6,854 bases of DNA from an uncultured Microbacteriaceae bacterium (GTDB lineage Bacteria; Actinomycetota; Actinomycetes; Actinomycetales; Microbacteriaceae), in NCBI GenBank assembly GCA_946481135.1, contig CAMLMQ010000160.1:1-6854 (forward strand). The letters are read 5' to 3'. This document shows positions 1-6,195 of the stretch, one piece after another. Every line of letters begins with the position of its first letter. Within the stretch, counting starts at the first letter, position 1. A model generated the notes under the pieces. The model was not told where the DNA came from and made no database searches. It saw nothing but the letters and a program-made list of their open reading frames with translations. The translations under genes were made by a program, and so were the position numbers.

Positions 1-816
1 TTCCCCGAACTCACCCTGGTCGGGATCGACCGGGATCCGGAGGCGCTGCGTCTGGCGGGGGAGCGGCTGCGGCCGTTCGCCGGTCGTACCCACCTCGTGC
101 ACGCCGTGTCGGATGCGCTCCCGACCGTGCTCGCGGATCTCGGACTCCCCGTCGTCGCCGGCATCCTCTACGACCTCGGGGTCTCGTCGATGCAGCTCGA
201 CCGGGTCGACCGGGGGTTCTCATACGCGCGGGATGCCGCGCTCGACATGCGGATGGACCCCACGGCCCCGCTCACCGCCGCGCGCATCCTCGCCGAGTAC
301 GACGAGGCGCGCCTGCGCCGCATCTTCGCCGAGTACGGCGAGGAGAAGCTCGCCGGCCGCTACGCGCGTCGCATCGTCGACGCGCGACGCGCGACCCCGC
401 TCACGACGTCGGCCCAGCTCGTGGACCTGCTGCAGGACGCGACCCCCGCCGCGGTGAAGAACGCCGGGCATCCCGCGAAGCGCGTGTTCCAGGCGCTGCG
501 GATCGAGGTCAACGCCGAACTCGACGTCCTCGAGCGGACCATCCCCGCCGCCCTCGACGCGCTCGAGGTCGGCGGACGCATCGTCGTGCTCGCCTACCAG
601 TCGCTCGAGGACCGCATCGTCAAACGCGAGCTGCAGACGCGATCGGCGTCCACGGCCCCGCGCGGCCTGCCCGTCGAACTCCCCGAGCACGCCCCCGAGT
701 TCCGCCTGCTCGTGCGCGGTGCCGAGCTCGCGAGCGACGCCGAGAAGTCCCGCAATCCCCGAGCCACGCCGGTGCGTCTGCGCGCCGCCGAGAGAATCCG
801 GAAGGCCGCCGCATGA
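1..816 (+). CDS. rsmH: 16S rRNA (cytosine-1402-N4)-methyltransferase RsmH (MraW), 5'-truncated by the window edge
   Basis: The reading frame is open from base 1 and stops at TGA 814-816, giving 271 visible residues. RsmH is usually about 310-330 residues, so roughly 40-55 N-terminal residues, including the glycine-rich SAM-binding motif, lie upstream. The fragment begins in the next SAM-fold motif ([11 protein letters not shown], residues 6-16). It then shows DLGVSS (58-63), RGFSYARD and LDMRMD (71-86), [12 protein letters not shown] (163-174), [10 protein letters not shown] (199-208) and the C-terminal NPRA (252-255), all family signatures in the right order. The family N4-methylates C1402 of 16S rRNA (E. 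coli numbering) in the ribosomal P site, using S-adenosylmethionine. The GTG at base 97 is an internal valine codon, not the start, because conserved sequence precedes it in frame. The stop overlaps the ftsL start by four bases (ATGA), which suggests translational coupling. The gene is intact as far as it is visible. Confidence 0.96.
   Translation, partial: FPELTLVGIDRDPEALRLAGERLRPFAGRTHLVHAVSDALPTVLADLGLPVVAGILYDLGVSSMQLDRVDRGFSYARDAALDMRMDPTAPLTAARILAEYDEARLRRIFAEYGEEKLAGRYARRIVDARRATPLTTSAQLVDLLQDATPAAVKNAGHPAKRVFQALRIEVNAELDVLERTIPAALDALEVGGRIVVLAYQSLEDRIVKRELQTRSASTAPRGLPVELPEHAPEFRLLVRGAELASDAEKSRNPRATPVRLRAAERIRKAAA
800..805 (+). promoter_or_regulatory. Ribosome binding site of ftsL
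   Basis: GGAAGG lies inside the last codons of rsmH, seven bases before the ATG at 813. It supports this ATG as the ftsL start even though it overlaps the rsmH stop. Confidence 0.7.
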
Positions 817-1376
817 GCGCACTCCCGCTGGCGTCCCCGCGCCCCGTCCGCGCTCCCGCGCCACGTCGGCACCTCGAGGTCGCGCCCACTCGCGCCCAGC
901 GACGCGCACGTCCCCGCCTGCTTCCTGCGATCGTCACGATGGGCGGCATCGGCGCGATCCTCCTCGCCCAGCTGCTGCTGAGCATCGTCCTCGCCGACGG
1001 CGCCTACCGGATCGCCGACCTGCAGCGCGACCAGCGCGACCTGCAGCGGCAGGAGCAGTCGCTCGCCGAGCAGCTCGAGGTGCTCTCGTCGACCCAGAAC
1101 CTCACCGCGAACGCCGAGCACCTGGGCATGATCGCGAGCGGCAACCCCGTCTTCCTCGACCTCGCCACGGGCGCGGTGAGCGGTGACCCGACTCCGGCCG
1201 GCGGCAGCCTCACGGGCGGCGCGGGCAACCAGATCGGCAACTCGCTGCTCACCGGCACGGCGCTCGTCGAGCCGACGGCACCCGAGGCGGAAGCTGCGGG
1301 TTCCTCGGGAACCGGCGGGTCGACCGCGCCGCCGCCCGCCTCGACTGGCACGATCCCCTCGCCGACCTCGCGCTGA
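813..1376 (+). CDS. ftsL: FtsL-like bitopic cell division protein
   Basis: This 187-residue protein has the architecture of actinobacterial FtsL. A basic, proline-rich cytoplasmic N-terminus (residues 1-36, many Arg) is followed by one hydrophobic segment (about 37-60) and a Leu/Gln/Arg-rich stretch (about 64-94) with coiled-coil character. After that comes a short conserved-looking motif, [17 protein letters not shown] (101-117), of the kind found after the coiled coil in FtsL/DivIC proteins. The last 65 or so residues are a Gly/Ser/Thr/Pro/Ala-rich tail that should lie outside the membrane and be disordered. In the known family, FtsL forms a complex with FtsB/DivIC and FtsQ/DivIB and helps activate septal wall synthesis by FtsW-FtsI. 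The position directly between rsmH and ftsI is the classical ftsL position and is the main reason for the name, because FtsL sequences are poorly conserved. The ATG start overlaps the rsmH stop by four bases. Confidence 0.8.
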   Translation: MSALPLASPRPVRAPAPRRHLEVAPTRAQRRARPRLLPAIVTMGGIGAILLAQLLLSIVLADGAYRIADLQRDQRDLQRQEQSLAEQLEVLSSTQNLTANAEHLGMIASGNPVFLDLATGAVSGDPTPAGGSLTGGAGNQIGNSLLTGTALVEPTAPEAEAAGSSGTGGSTAPPPASTGTIPSPTSR

Positions 1377-1410
1377 GTCCAGCGCTCGGACGACACCCGC
1401 CGCACGACAC

Positions 1411-1416
1411 GAAGGG
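1411..1416 (+). promoter_or_regulatory. Ribosome binding site of ftsI
   Basis: GAAGGG sits in the 48-base gap after ftsL, eight bases before the ATG at 1425. The rest of this gap (1377-1424) shows no convincing hairpin or promoter. It contains only a 7-base direct repeat, ACGACAC, at 1390-1396 and 1404-1410. Confidence 0.65.
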
Positions 1417-1424
1417 CCTCGGAG

Positions 1425-3203
1425 ATGACCTCGACGACGACCTCGCGTCGCCTGCGGTTCACCGCCCTCGTCGTGCTCGCGGTCGTCGCACTCTTCGTCG
1501 TGAAGCTCGTCGACCTGCAGGTCGTCCGGGCGGAGGAGCTCACGACGGCCGCCGAGTCGCGCCGCACCATCCCGGTGACGACCTACGGCATCCGCGGGTC
1601 GATCGTGGATGCCGTAGGCACCGTGCTCGCCGACAGCGTCGAGCGGTACGACATCACCGCCGCCCCCGTGAACGTCGGCACGACGACCGAGATGACGATC
1701 GACGGCGAGCGCGTCGAGGTGCCGACCTCGGAGGCGGTCGCGAAGATCGCCGAACTCACCGGCGCGGTCGCGGCCGACCTGACGGCGGCGCTCACCGCCG
1801 ATCCCGAATCGCAGTTCACCTATCTCGTGAAGGCCGTCGACCTGGCGACGTTCCAGGCCGTGTGGCAGCTCGACATCGGGTGGGTGTACTCCGACATGCG
1901 CCCCTCGCGGGTCTACCCGAGCGGCGCGATCGCGGGCAACCTCGTCGGCTTCCTCGGTGCGGACGAGCCGCTCGCGGGCACCGAGCGCCGCTGGGACGAG
2001 TGCCTCGCGTCGACCACGGGCACGTCGACCTACGAGCGCGGCGCCGACGGCGTCCGGCTGCCCGGAAGCCTCGTCGTCGAGGACGAGCCGAGCGACGGCG
2101 GCACCGTGCACCTCACGATCGACTCCGACCTGCAGTGGTTCGCGCAGCAGAAGCTCGCCGAGCGGGGCACCGAAGTGGGGGCCGACTGGGGCACGGCGAT
2201 GGTGGTTCGCGTCAACACGGGTGAGATCGTCGCGGCCGCCGACTGGCCCTCGATCGACCCCAACGACCTGAACTCGGTCGGGCCGAACGACGCGGGGGCG
2301 CGCAGCTTCGTCGCGCCGTTCGAGCCGGGCTCGATCATGAAGCCCGTGGCGTTCGCGGCGCTCCTCGACCAGGGCCTCATCTCCCCGAACACGCAACTCG
2401 TCGTTCCCGGGCGGTACACCGAGGGGCTGCCGGCGGGGGAGTACATCACCGACGTGTTCTCCCACGGCGACCTCCGCTGGACCGCCACCGGCATCCTCAT
2501 GAACTCGTCGAACATCGGCACCGTCATGCTCAGCAACAACCTCACCCTCGAGCAGCGCTACGACTACTTCATGAAGTTCGGCTTCGGCCAGCCGACCGAG
2601 GTCGACTTCCTCGGCGAGAGCGTCGACGGCAACCACGGGCTCGTGTTCACGCCCGGTGAGACCGCGAGCGACTCCGTGACCGCGGCGACGCAGATGTTCG
2701 GGCAGGGCATCACGGCGACGAGCGCCCAGATGGCGAGCCTGTATCAGACCCTCGGCAACGACGGGGTGCGGCTGCCGCTGACCCTCGTGTCGGGATGCGA
2801 ACGCCCCGACGGCACCTGGACCGACGTGCCCGTCGCCGACGGTGAGCGGGTCGTGAGCGAGTACGCCGCCGACACGACACTGCAGATGATGGAGACGGTC
2901 GCGACCCAGGGCGGCCTGCGCAGCGTCATCACCGTGCCCGGATACCGACTCGCCGCGAAGACCGGCACGGGCGAAGTGGCCGAGAACGGACGCTACGGCG
3001 CGGAGCGCATCGTCTCGCTCGCGGGCGTCTTCCCGGCCGACAGACCCGAGTACGCGATCGTCGTGACCTTCGCCAAGCCCGATATCATGAAGTCTTCGGC
3101 AGCCGCCGCCCCCACCTTCAACGCGATCATGGAGCAGGTCATCAAGACCTTCCGGGTGCAGCCGTCGACGGAGGCGGCGCCCGACCTCCCGCTCACCTGG
3201 TAG
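1425..3203 (+). CDS. ftsI: Septal peptidoglycan transpeptidase FtsI (class B penicillin-binding protein, PBP3/PbpB)
   Basis: The 592-residue product is a full-length class B PBP. A short cytoplasmic tail is followed by one membrane anchor (about 12-28). The pedestal (PBP dimer) domain follows (about 50-215) and opens with GIRGSIVD (55-62). The transpeptidase domain runs from about 230 to 575. All three catalytic motifs are present in order: SIMK with the acylated serine at S303 and K306, SSN at 361-363, and KTGT at 512-515. The enzyme cross-links peptidoglycan stem peptides at the division septum outside the membrane and is a beta-lactam target. It normally partners with the SEDS polymerase FtsW, whose gene is not in this window. 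There is no PASTA domain; the C-terminus ends soon after the catalytic domain in a short Pro/Ala-rich tail. The usual DRNG of the pedestal motif is DAVG here (62-65). The protein has only two cysteines (C193, C458), both extracytoplasmic. The start is supported by an upstream GAAGGG. Confidence 0.96.
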   Translation: MTSTTTSRRLRFTALVVLAVVALFVVKLVDLQVVRAEELTTAAESRRTIPVTTYGIRGSIVDAVGTVLADSVERYDITAAPVNVGTTTEMTIDGERVEVPTSEAVAKIAELTGAVAADLTAALTADPESQFTYLVKAVDLATFQAVWQLDIGWVYSDMRPSRVYPSGAIAGNLVGFLGADEPLAGTERRWDECLASTTGTSTYERGADGVRLPGSLVVEDEPSDGGTVHLTIDSDLQWFAQQKLAERGTEVGADWGTAMVVRVNTGEIVAAADWPSIDPNDLNSVGPNDAGARSFVAPFEPGSIMKPVAFAALLDQGLISPNTQLVVPGRYTEGLPAGEYITDVFSHGDLRWTATGILMNSSNIGTVMLSNNLTLEQRYDYFMKFGFGQPTEVDFLGESVDGNHGLVFTPGETASDSVTAATQMFGQGITATSAQMASLYQTLGNDGVRLPLTLVSGCERPDGTWTDVPVADGERVVSEYAADTTLQMMETVATQGGLRSVITVPGYRLAAKTGTGEVAENGRYGAERIVSLAGVFPADRPEYAIVVTFAKPDIMKSSAAAAPTFNAIMEQVIKTFRVQPSTEAAPDLPLTW

Positions 3204-3225
3204 CGGGGGAGCCCGCGCTGGCAAC

Positions 3226-3234
3226 AGGAAGGAG
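3226..3234 (+). promoter_or_regulatory. Ribosome binding site deciding the GTG start of murE
   Basis: AGGAAGGAG fills the centre of the 35-base gap between the ftsI stop (TAG 3201-3203) and the murE start. Its two overlapping Shine-Dalgarno cores lie nine bases (AGGA) and four bases (GGAG) before the GTG at 3239. It is the strongest ribosome binding site in the window and makes 3239 the preferred start over later in-frame GTG codons. No terminator or promoter is seen in the gap. Confidence 0.75.
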
Positions 3235-3238
3235 TCGG

Positions 3239-4801
3239 GTGAGTTCCCGGATCCCCCCGGTCCTTCGGCCCGAGCATCCCTCACCCCGCTCGCTCGCCGG
3301 CTTCGTGCAGGAGTTCGGCATCGAGCATCGCGGCGGCGTCGACGGTCTCGAGGTCACCGGCGTGACGCTCGCGACCGCCGACCTGCGTCCCGGCGACCTG
3401 TTCGTCGGCGTGAAGGGGTTCAAGGGGCACGGCGCGTCGTACGCGACCCAGGCCCGCGAGGGCGGTGCGGTCGCGATCCTGACCGACGCCGAAGGCGCCG
3501 AGCTCGCGGCGGATGCGGGCCTGCCCATCCTCCTCGTCGAGAACCCGCGTCACGCGCTCGGCGAGATCGCCGCCTGGGTCTACCGCACCGCGGAGGATCC
3601 GCCACTGCTGTTCGGCACGACGGGCACCAACGGCAAGACGTCGACGTCCTACCTGCTGGAGGCGGTGCTGCGGCAGCTCGGCCTCGTGACCGGGCTGTCG
3701 TCGACCTCCGAGCGGCACATCGGCGACCTCACGATCGTGAGCCGTCTCACGACCCCCGAGGCGAGCGAGATGCACGCCCTGCTCGCCCGGATGCGTGAGA
3801 GCGGCGTGCGCGCCGTCGCGGTCGAGGTGAGCGCCCAGGCGCTCACGCATCATCGCGTCGACGGGCTCGTCTTCGACGTCGCGGGGTTCACCAATCTCAG
3901 CCACGACCACCTCGACGACTACGCCGACATGGAGGAGTACTTCCGGGCGAAGCTGCCGCTCTTCCAGCCCGAGCTCGCGAGGCGCGCGGTCGTCTGCCTC
4001 GACTCGCCGTACGGCGCGCGCGTGGTCGAGGAGGCGCGCATCCCGGTCACGACGATCGCGACCGTCGGGCATGCGAGCGACGACGACCTCGCAGGCGCCG
4101 ACTGGCGGGTCGAGATCCTCGACGCGACGCCCGCCCACACGGAGTTCCGGCTGACCGGTCCCGAGGGCCGCACCCTCGTCACCCGTGAGCCGCTCATCGG
4201 CTGGCACATGGCCGCGAACGCCGCCCTGGGCATCGTCATGCTCGTCGAGGCGGGCTTCGAGCTCGAGGCGATCGGCGCCGCGCTCGACGCCGACGGCGGC
4301 ATCCGCGCCTACCTCCCGGGCCGCACCGAGCGCGTCTCGGGCGACCGCGGCCCGAGCGTCTACGTCGACTTCGGGCACAGTCCCGACGCCTTCGAGAATA
4401 CGCTCGCCGCCGTGCGGCAGTTCACGACCGGCAAGACGATCATGGTGTTCGGCGCCGACGGCGACCGGGATGCCACCAAGCGTCACGAGATGGGCCGCGT
4501 CGCGGCGGAGGGCAGCGACATCCTCGTCATCACCGACCACCACCCCCGCTTCGAGAACCCGGCCTCGATCCGGGCGATGCTGCTGGAGGGCGCCGCGCTC
4601 GCGCAGAACCCGCCCGAGCAGGTGCTCGAGGTGAGCCCGCCGGAGGCCGCGATCGTCACCGCGGTCGGACTCGCACAGGAGGGCGACTCGATCCTCTGGG
4701 CGGGCCCCGGCCATCAGGACTACCGCGACATCGAGGGCGTGCGCACCCCGTACTCCGCCCGCGAGCTCGCCCGCGCCGCGCTGCGCGAGGCCGGCTGGTG
4801 A
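3239..4801 (+). CDS. murE: UDP-N-acetylmuramyl-tripeptide synthetase MurE, third amino acid not certain
   Basis: This 520-residue Mur ligase is a cytoplasmic enzyme that uses ATP to add the third amino acid to the UDP-MurNAc-dipeptide. The N-terminal UDP-sugar-binding domain contains RPGDLFVG (50-57). The central ATPase domain has the P-loop TTGTNGKTS (127-135), EVSAQAL (196-202), FTNLSHDHLD (217-226) and YFRAKLPLF, whose K238 matches the carbamylated lysine of Mur ligases. The C-terminal domain begins near the GRTERVSGDRGPSVYVDFGHSPDA region and carries the amino-acid-binding motifs. EVSAQAL and the C-terminal domain distinguish MurE from MurF. The two specificity motifs are atypical: DHHPR (433-437) in place of DDNPR or DNPR, and GPGHQ (489-493) in place of GKGHE. 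The DSR motif of the first domain reads ATA (45-47). The enzyme is therefore probably not a standard meso-diaminopimelate ligase; lysine, ornithine, diaminobutyrate or homoserine are candidates. The start is GTG, and the stop overlaps murF by four bases (GTGA). Confidence 0.94.
   Translation: MSSRIPPVLRPEHPSPRSLAGFVQEFGIEHRGGVDGLEVTGVTLATADLRPGDLFVGVKGFKGHGASYATQAREGGAVAILTDAEGAELAADAGLPILLVENPRHALGEIAAWVYRTAEDPPLLFGTTGTNGKTSTSYLLEAVLRQLGLVTGLSSTSERHIGDLTIVSRLTTPEASEMHALLARMRESGVRAVAVEVSAQALTHHRVDGLVFDVAGFTNLSHDHLDDYADMEEYFRAKLPLFQPELARRAVVCLDSPYGARVVEEARIPVTTIATVGHASDDDLAGADWRVEILDATPAHTEFRLTGPEGRTLVTREPLIGWHMAANAALGIVMLVEAGFELEAIGAALDADGGIRAYLPGRTERVSGDRGPSVYVDFGHSPDAFENTLAAVRQFTTGKTIMVFGADGDRDATKRHEMGRVAAEGSDILVITDHHPRFENPASIRAMLLEGAALAQNPPEQVLEVSPPEAAIVTAVGLAQEGDSILWAGPGHQDYRDIEGVRTPYSARELARAALREAGW
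4787..4790 (+). promoter_or_regulatory. Ribosome binding site of murF
   Basis: GAGG within the last codons of murE, seven bases before the GTG at 4798, supports reinitiation at the murE/murF overlap. Confidence 0.5.
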
Positions 4802-6195
4802 TCGCCCTGACCCTCGCCGAGATCGCGGAGGCGCTCGGCGGCCGGATCGTACGGGGAGACCCCGCCGCGACCGTCTCCGGATCCGTCGAGACCGATTCCC
4901 GGCTCGTGGGACCCGGGTCGGTCTTCTTCGCCCTGCCGGGAGAGACGACCGACGGTGCGCTCTTCGTCCCCGCGGCGCTCGAGGCGGGTGCCGCGCTCGT
5001 CGTGGCAGAGCGTGAGGTCGACGCCCCCGCGCTCGTCGTCGTCGAGGACGGCGTCGCGGCGTTGGCCGATCTCGCCCGTCACGTCGTGGCGAGCGTGCGC
5101 GCCCTCGGCCGGCTGCGCGTGGTCGCGGTCACGGGGTCGAACGGCAAGACGACGACGAAGAACCTGCTGCGCGCCATCCTCTCCGCCGAGGGCCCGACTG
5201 TCGCGCCCGAGGGCTCATTCAACAACCACGTCGGCGCTCCGATCTCGATGCTGCGCGTCGACGAGTCGACGGAGTACCTCGTCGTCGAGATGGGCGCCTC
5301 GCACGTCGGGGAGATCGCGCGACTCGTCGCCATCGTGACGCCCGATGTCGGCATCGTGCTCAAGGTGGGCCTCGCGCACGCCGGCGAGTTCGGCGGCATC
5401 GAGGGCGTGCAGCGCGCGAAGGCCGAGATGGTCACCGATCTGCCCGAGGCCGCCGTCGCACTGCTCCACGGCGACGACCCCCGTGTGGCCGAGATGGCGG
5501 GGATGACCCGCGCCCGCGTCGTGCGCTTCGGGCTGGGCGAGGATGCCGACGTCCGCGCCGACGACGTGCGCGCGACCGCCACGGGCACGACCTTCGACTA
5601 CCTCGCGGACGGGATGCGCCTTCCAGTGCGGCTGCGCATCCTCGGCGAGCACCACGTGACCAACGCCCTCGCCTCCCTCGGTGCGGCGCGCGAGTTCGGC
5701 ATCCCGGCGGAGGGGGCGATCGCCGCGATCGAGACGGTGCCGATGGCGGAGCGCTGGCGGATGCAGCTGCTCGAGCCGGGCGACGGCGTCACGGTCGTCA
5801 ACGACGCCTACAACGCGAGCCCCGACTCGACGGCGGCCGCCCTGAAGACCCTCGTGCAGATCACTCCGCCGGAGAGTCGCTCGGTCGCCGTACTCGGCGA
5901 GATGGCGGAGCTCGGCGAATACGCCGACGAGGAGCACGACCGCGTCGGCCTGCTCGCCGTGCGGCTCAACATCGGGCAGCTCGTCGTCGTGGGGGAGCGG
6001 GCGAAGCGCATCCACGCCGCCGCCGGGCTCCAAGGCTCGTGGGACGGGGAGTCGGTGTTCGTGCCCGACCCCGAGGCGGCCTACGCTTTCCTCCGTGGGT
6101 TCCTGCAGCCGGGCGACGTCGTGCTCGTGAAGTCGTCCAAGTCCGCGGGACTGCGCTTCCTCGGTGATCGACTCGGGGGGGTGGGGCAGCCGTGA
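4798..6195 (+). CDS. murF: UDP-N-acetylmuramoyl-tripeptide--D-alanyl-D-alanine ligase MurF
   Basis: The 465-residue product matches the usual MurF length and layout. MurF is the cytoplasmic ATP-dependent ligase that adds the D-Ala-D-Ala dipeptide and completes the UDP-MurNAc-pentapeptide. Visible marks are: the N-terminal domain with an intact TDSR motif followed by FFALPGETTDG; the P-loop TGSNGKTTTK (112-121); FNNHVGAP shortly after it; EMGASHVGEI (164-173), which is typical of MurF rather than MurE; and the probable carbamylated lysine K208 in GVQRAKAEM. The linker and C-terminal domain carry NDAYNASPDS (335-344), VLGEMAELG (365-373) and VKSSKSAG (444-451). The GTG start overlaps the murE stop (GTGA), and the stop overlaps the mraY start in the same way, so the three genes are probably translationally coupled. 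A run of seven G at 6175-6181 falls in the last codons. No key residue appears to be missing. Confidence 0.96.
   Translation: MIALTLAEIAEALGGRIVRGDPAATVSGSVETDSRLVGPGSVFFALPGETTDGALFVPAALEAGAALVVAEREVDAPALVVVEDGVAALADLARHVVASVRALGRLRVVAVTGSNGKTTTKNLLRAILSAEGPTVAPEGSFNNHVGAPISMLRVDESTEYLVVEMGASHVGEIARLVAIVTPDVGIVLKVGLAHAGEFGGIEGVQRAKAEMVTDLPEAAVALLHGDDPRVAEMAGMTRARVVRFGLGEDADVRADDVRATATGTTFDYLADGMRLPVRLRILGEHHVTNALASLGAAREFGIPAEGAIAAIETVPMAERWRMQLLEPGDGVTVVNDAYNASPDSTAAALKTLVQITPPESRSVAVLGEMAELGEYADEEHDRVGLLAVRLNIGQLVVVGERAKRIHAAAGLQGSWDGESVFVPDPEAAYAFLRGFLQPGDVVLVKSSKSAGLRFLGDRLGGVGQP

Noticed and set aside
97..99. GTG as a possible start of rsmH
   Set aside because: Conserved RsmH sequence ([11 protein letters not shown]) lies upstream in the same frame, so the codon is internal and the true start is outside the window.
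1377..1424. Possible terminator or promoter in the ftsL-ftsI gap
   Set aside because: Only a 7-base direct repeat and a ribosome binding site are visible. No stable hairpin followed by T residues and no convincing -35/-10 pair is seen.
594..3284. A very long open frame on the minus strand (896 codons) across rsmH, ftsL and ftsI
   Set aside because: High-GC genes with G/C-rich third positions leave the opposite strand free of stops. The translation is Arg/Gly/Asp-rich with no recognisable domain, and the + strand here holds three conserved genes.
3281..4714. A 477-codon open frame on the minus strand inside murE
   Set aside because: Same GC-driven shadow effect. It sits wholly within the conserved murE and has a repetitive charged composition and no motif.
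5215..6033. A 272-codon open frame on the minus strand inside murF
   Set aside because: Antisense shadow of a conserved gene. It is His/Asp/Arg-rich with no domain and no ribosome binding site of note.
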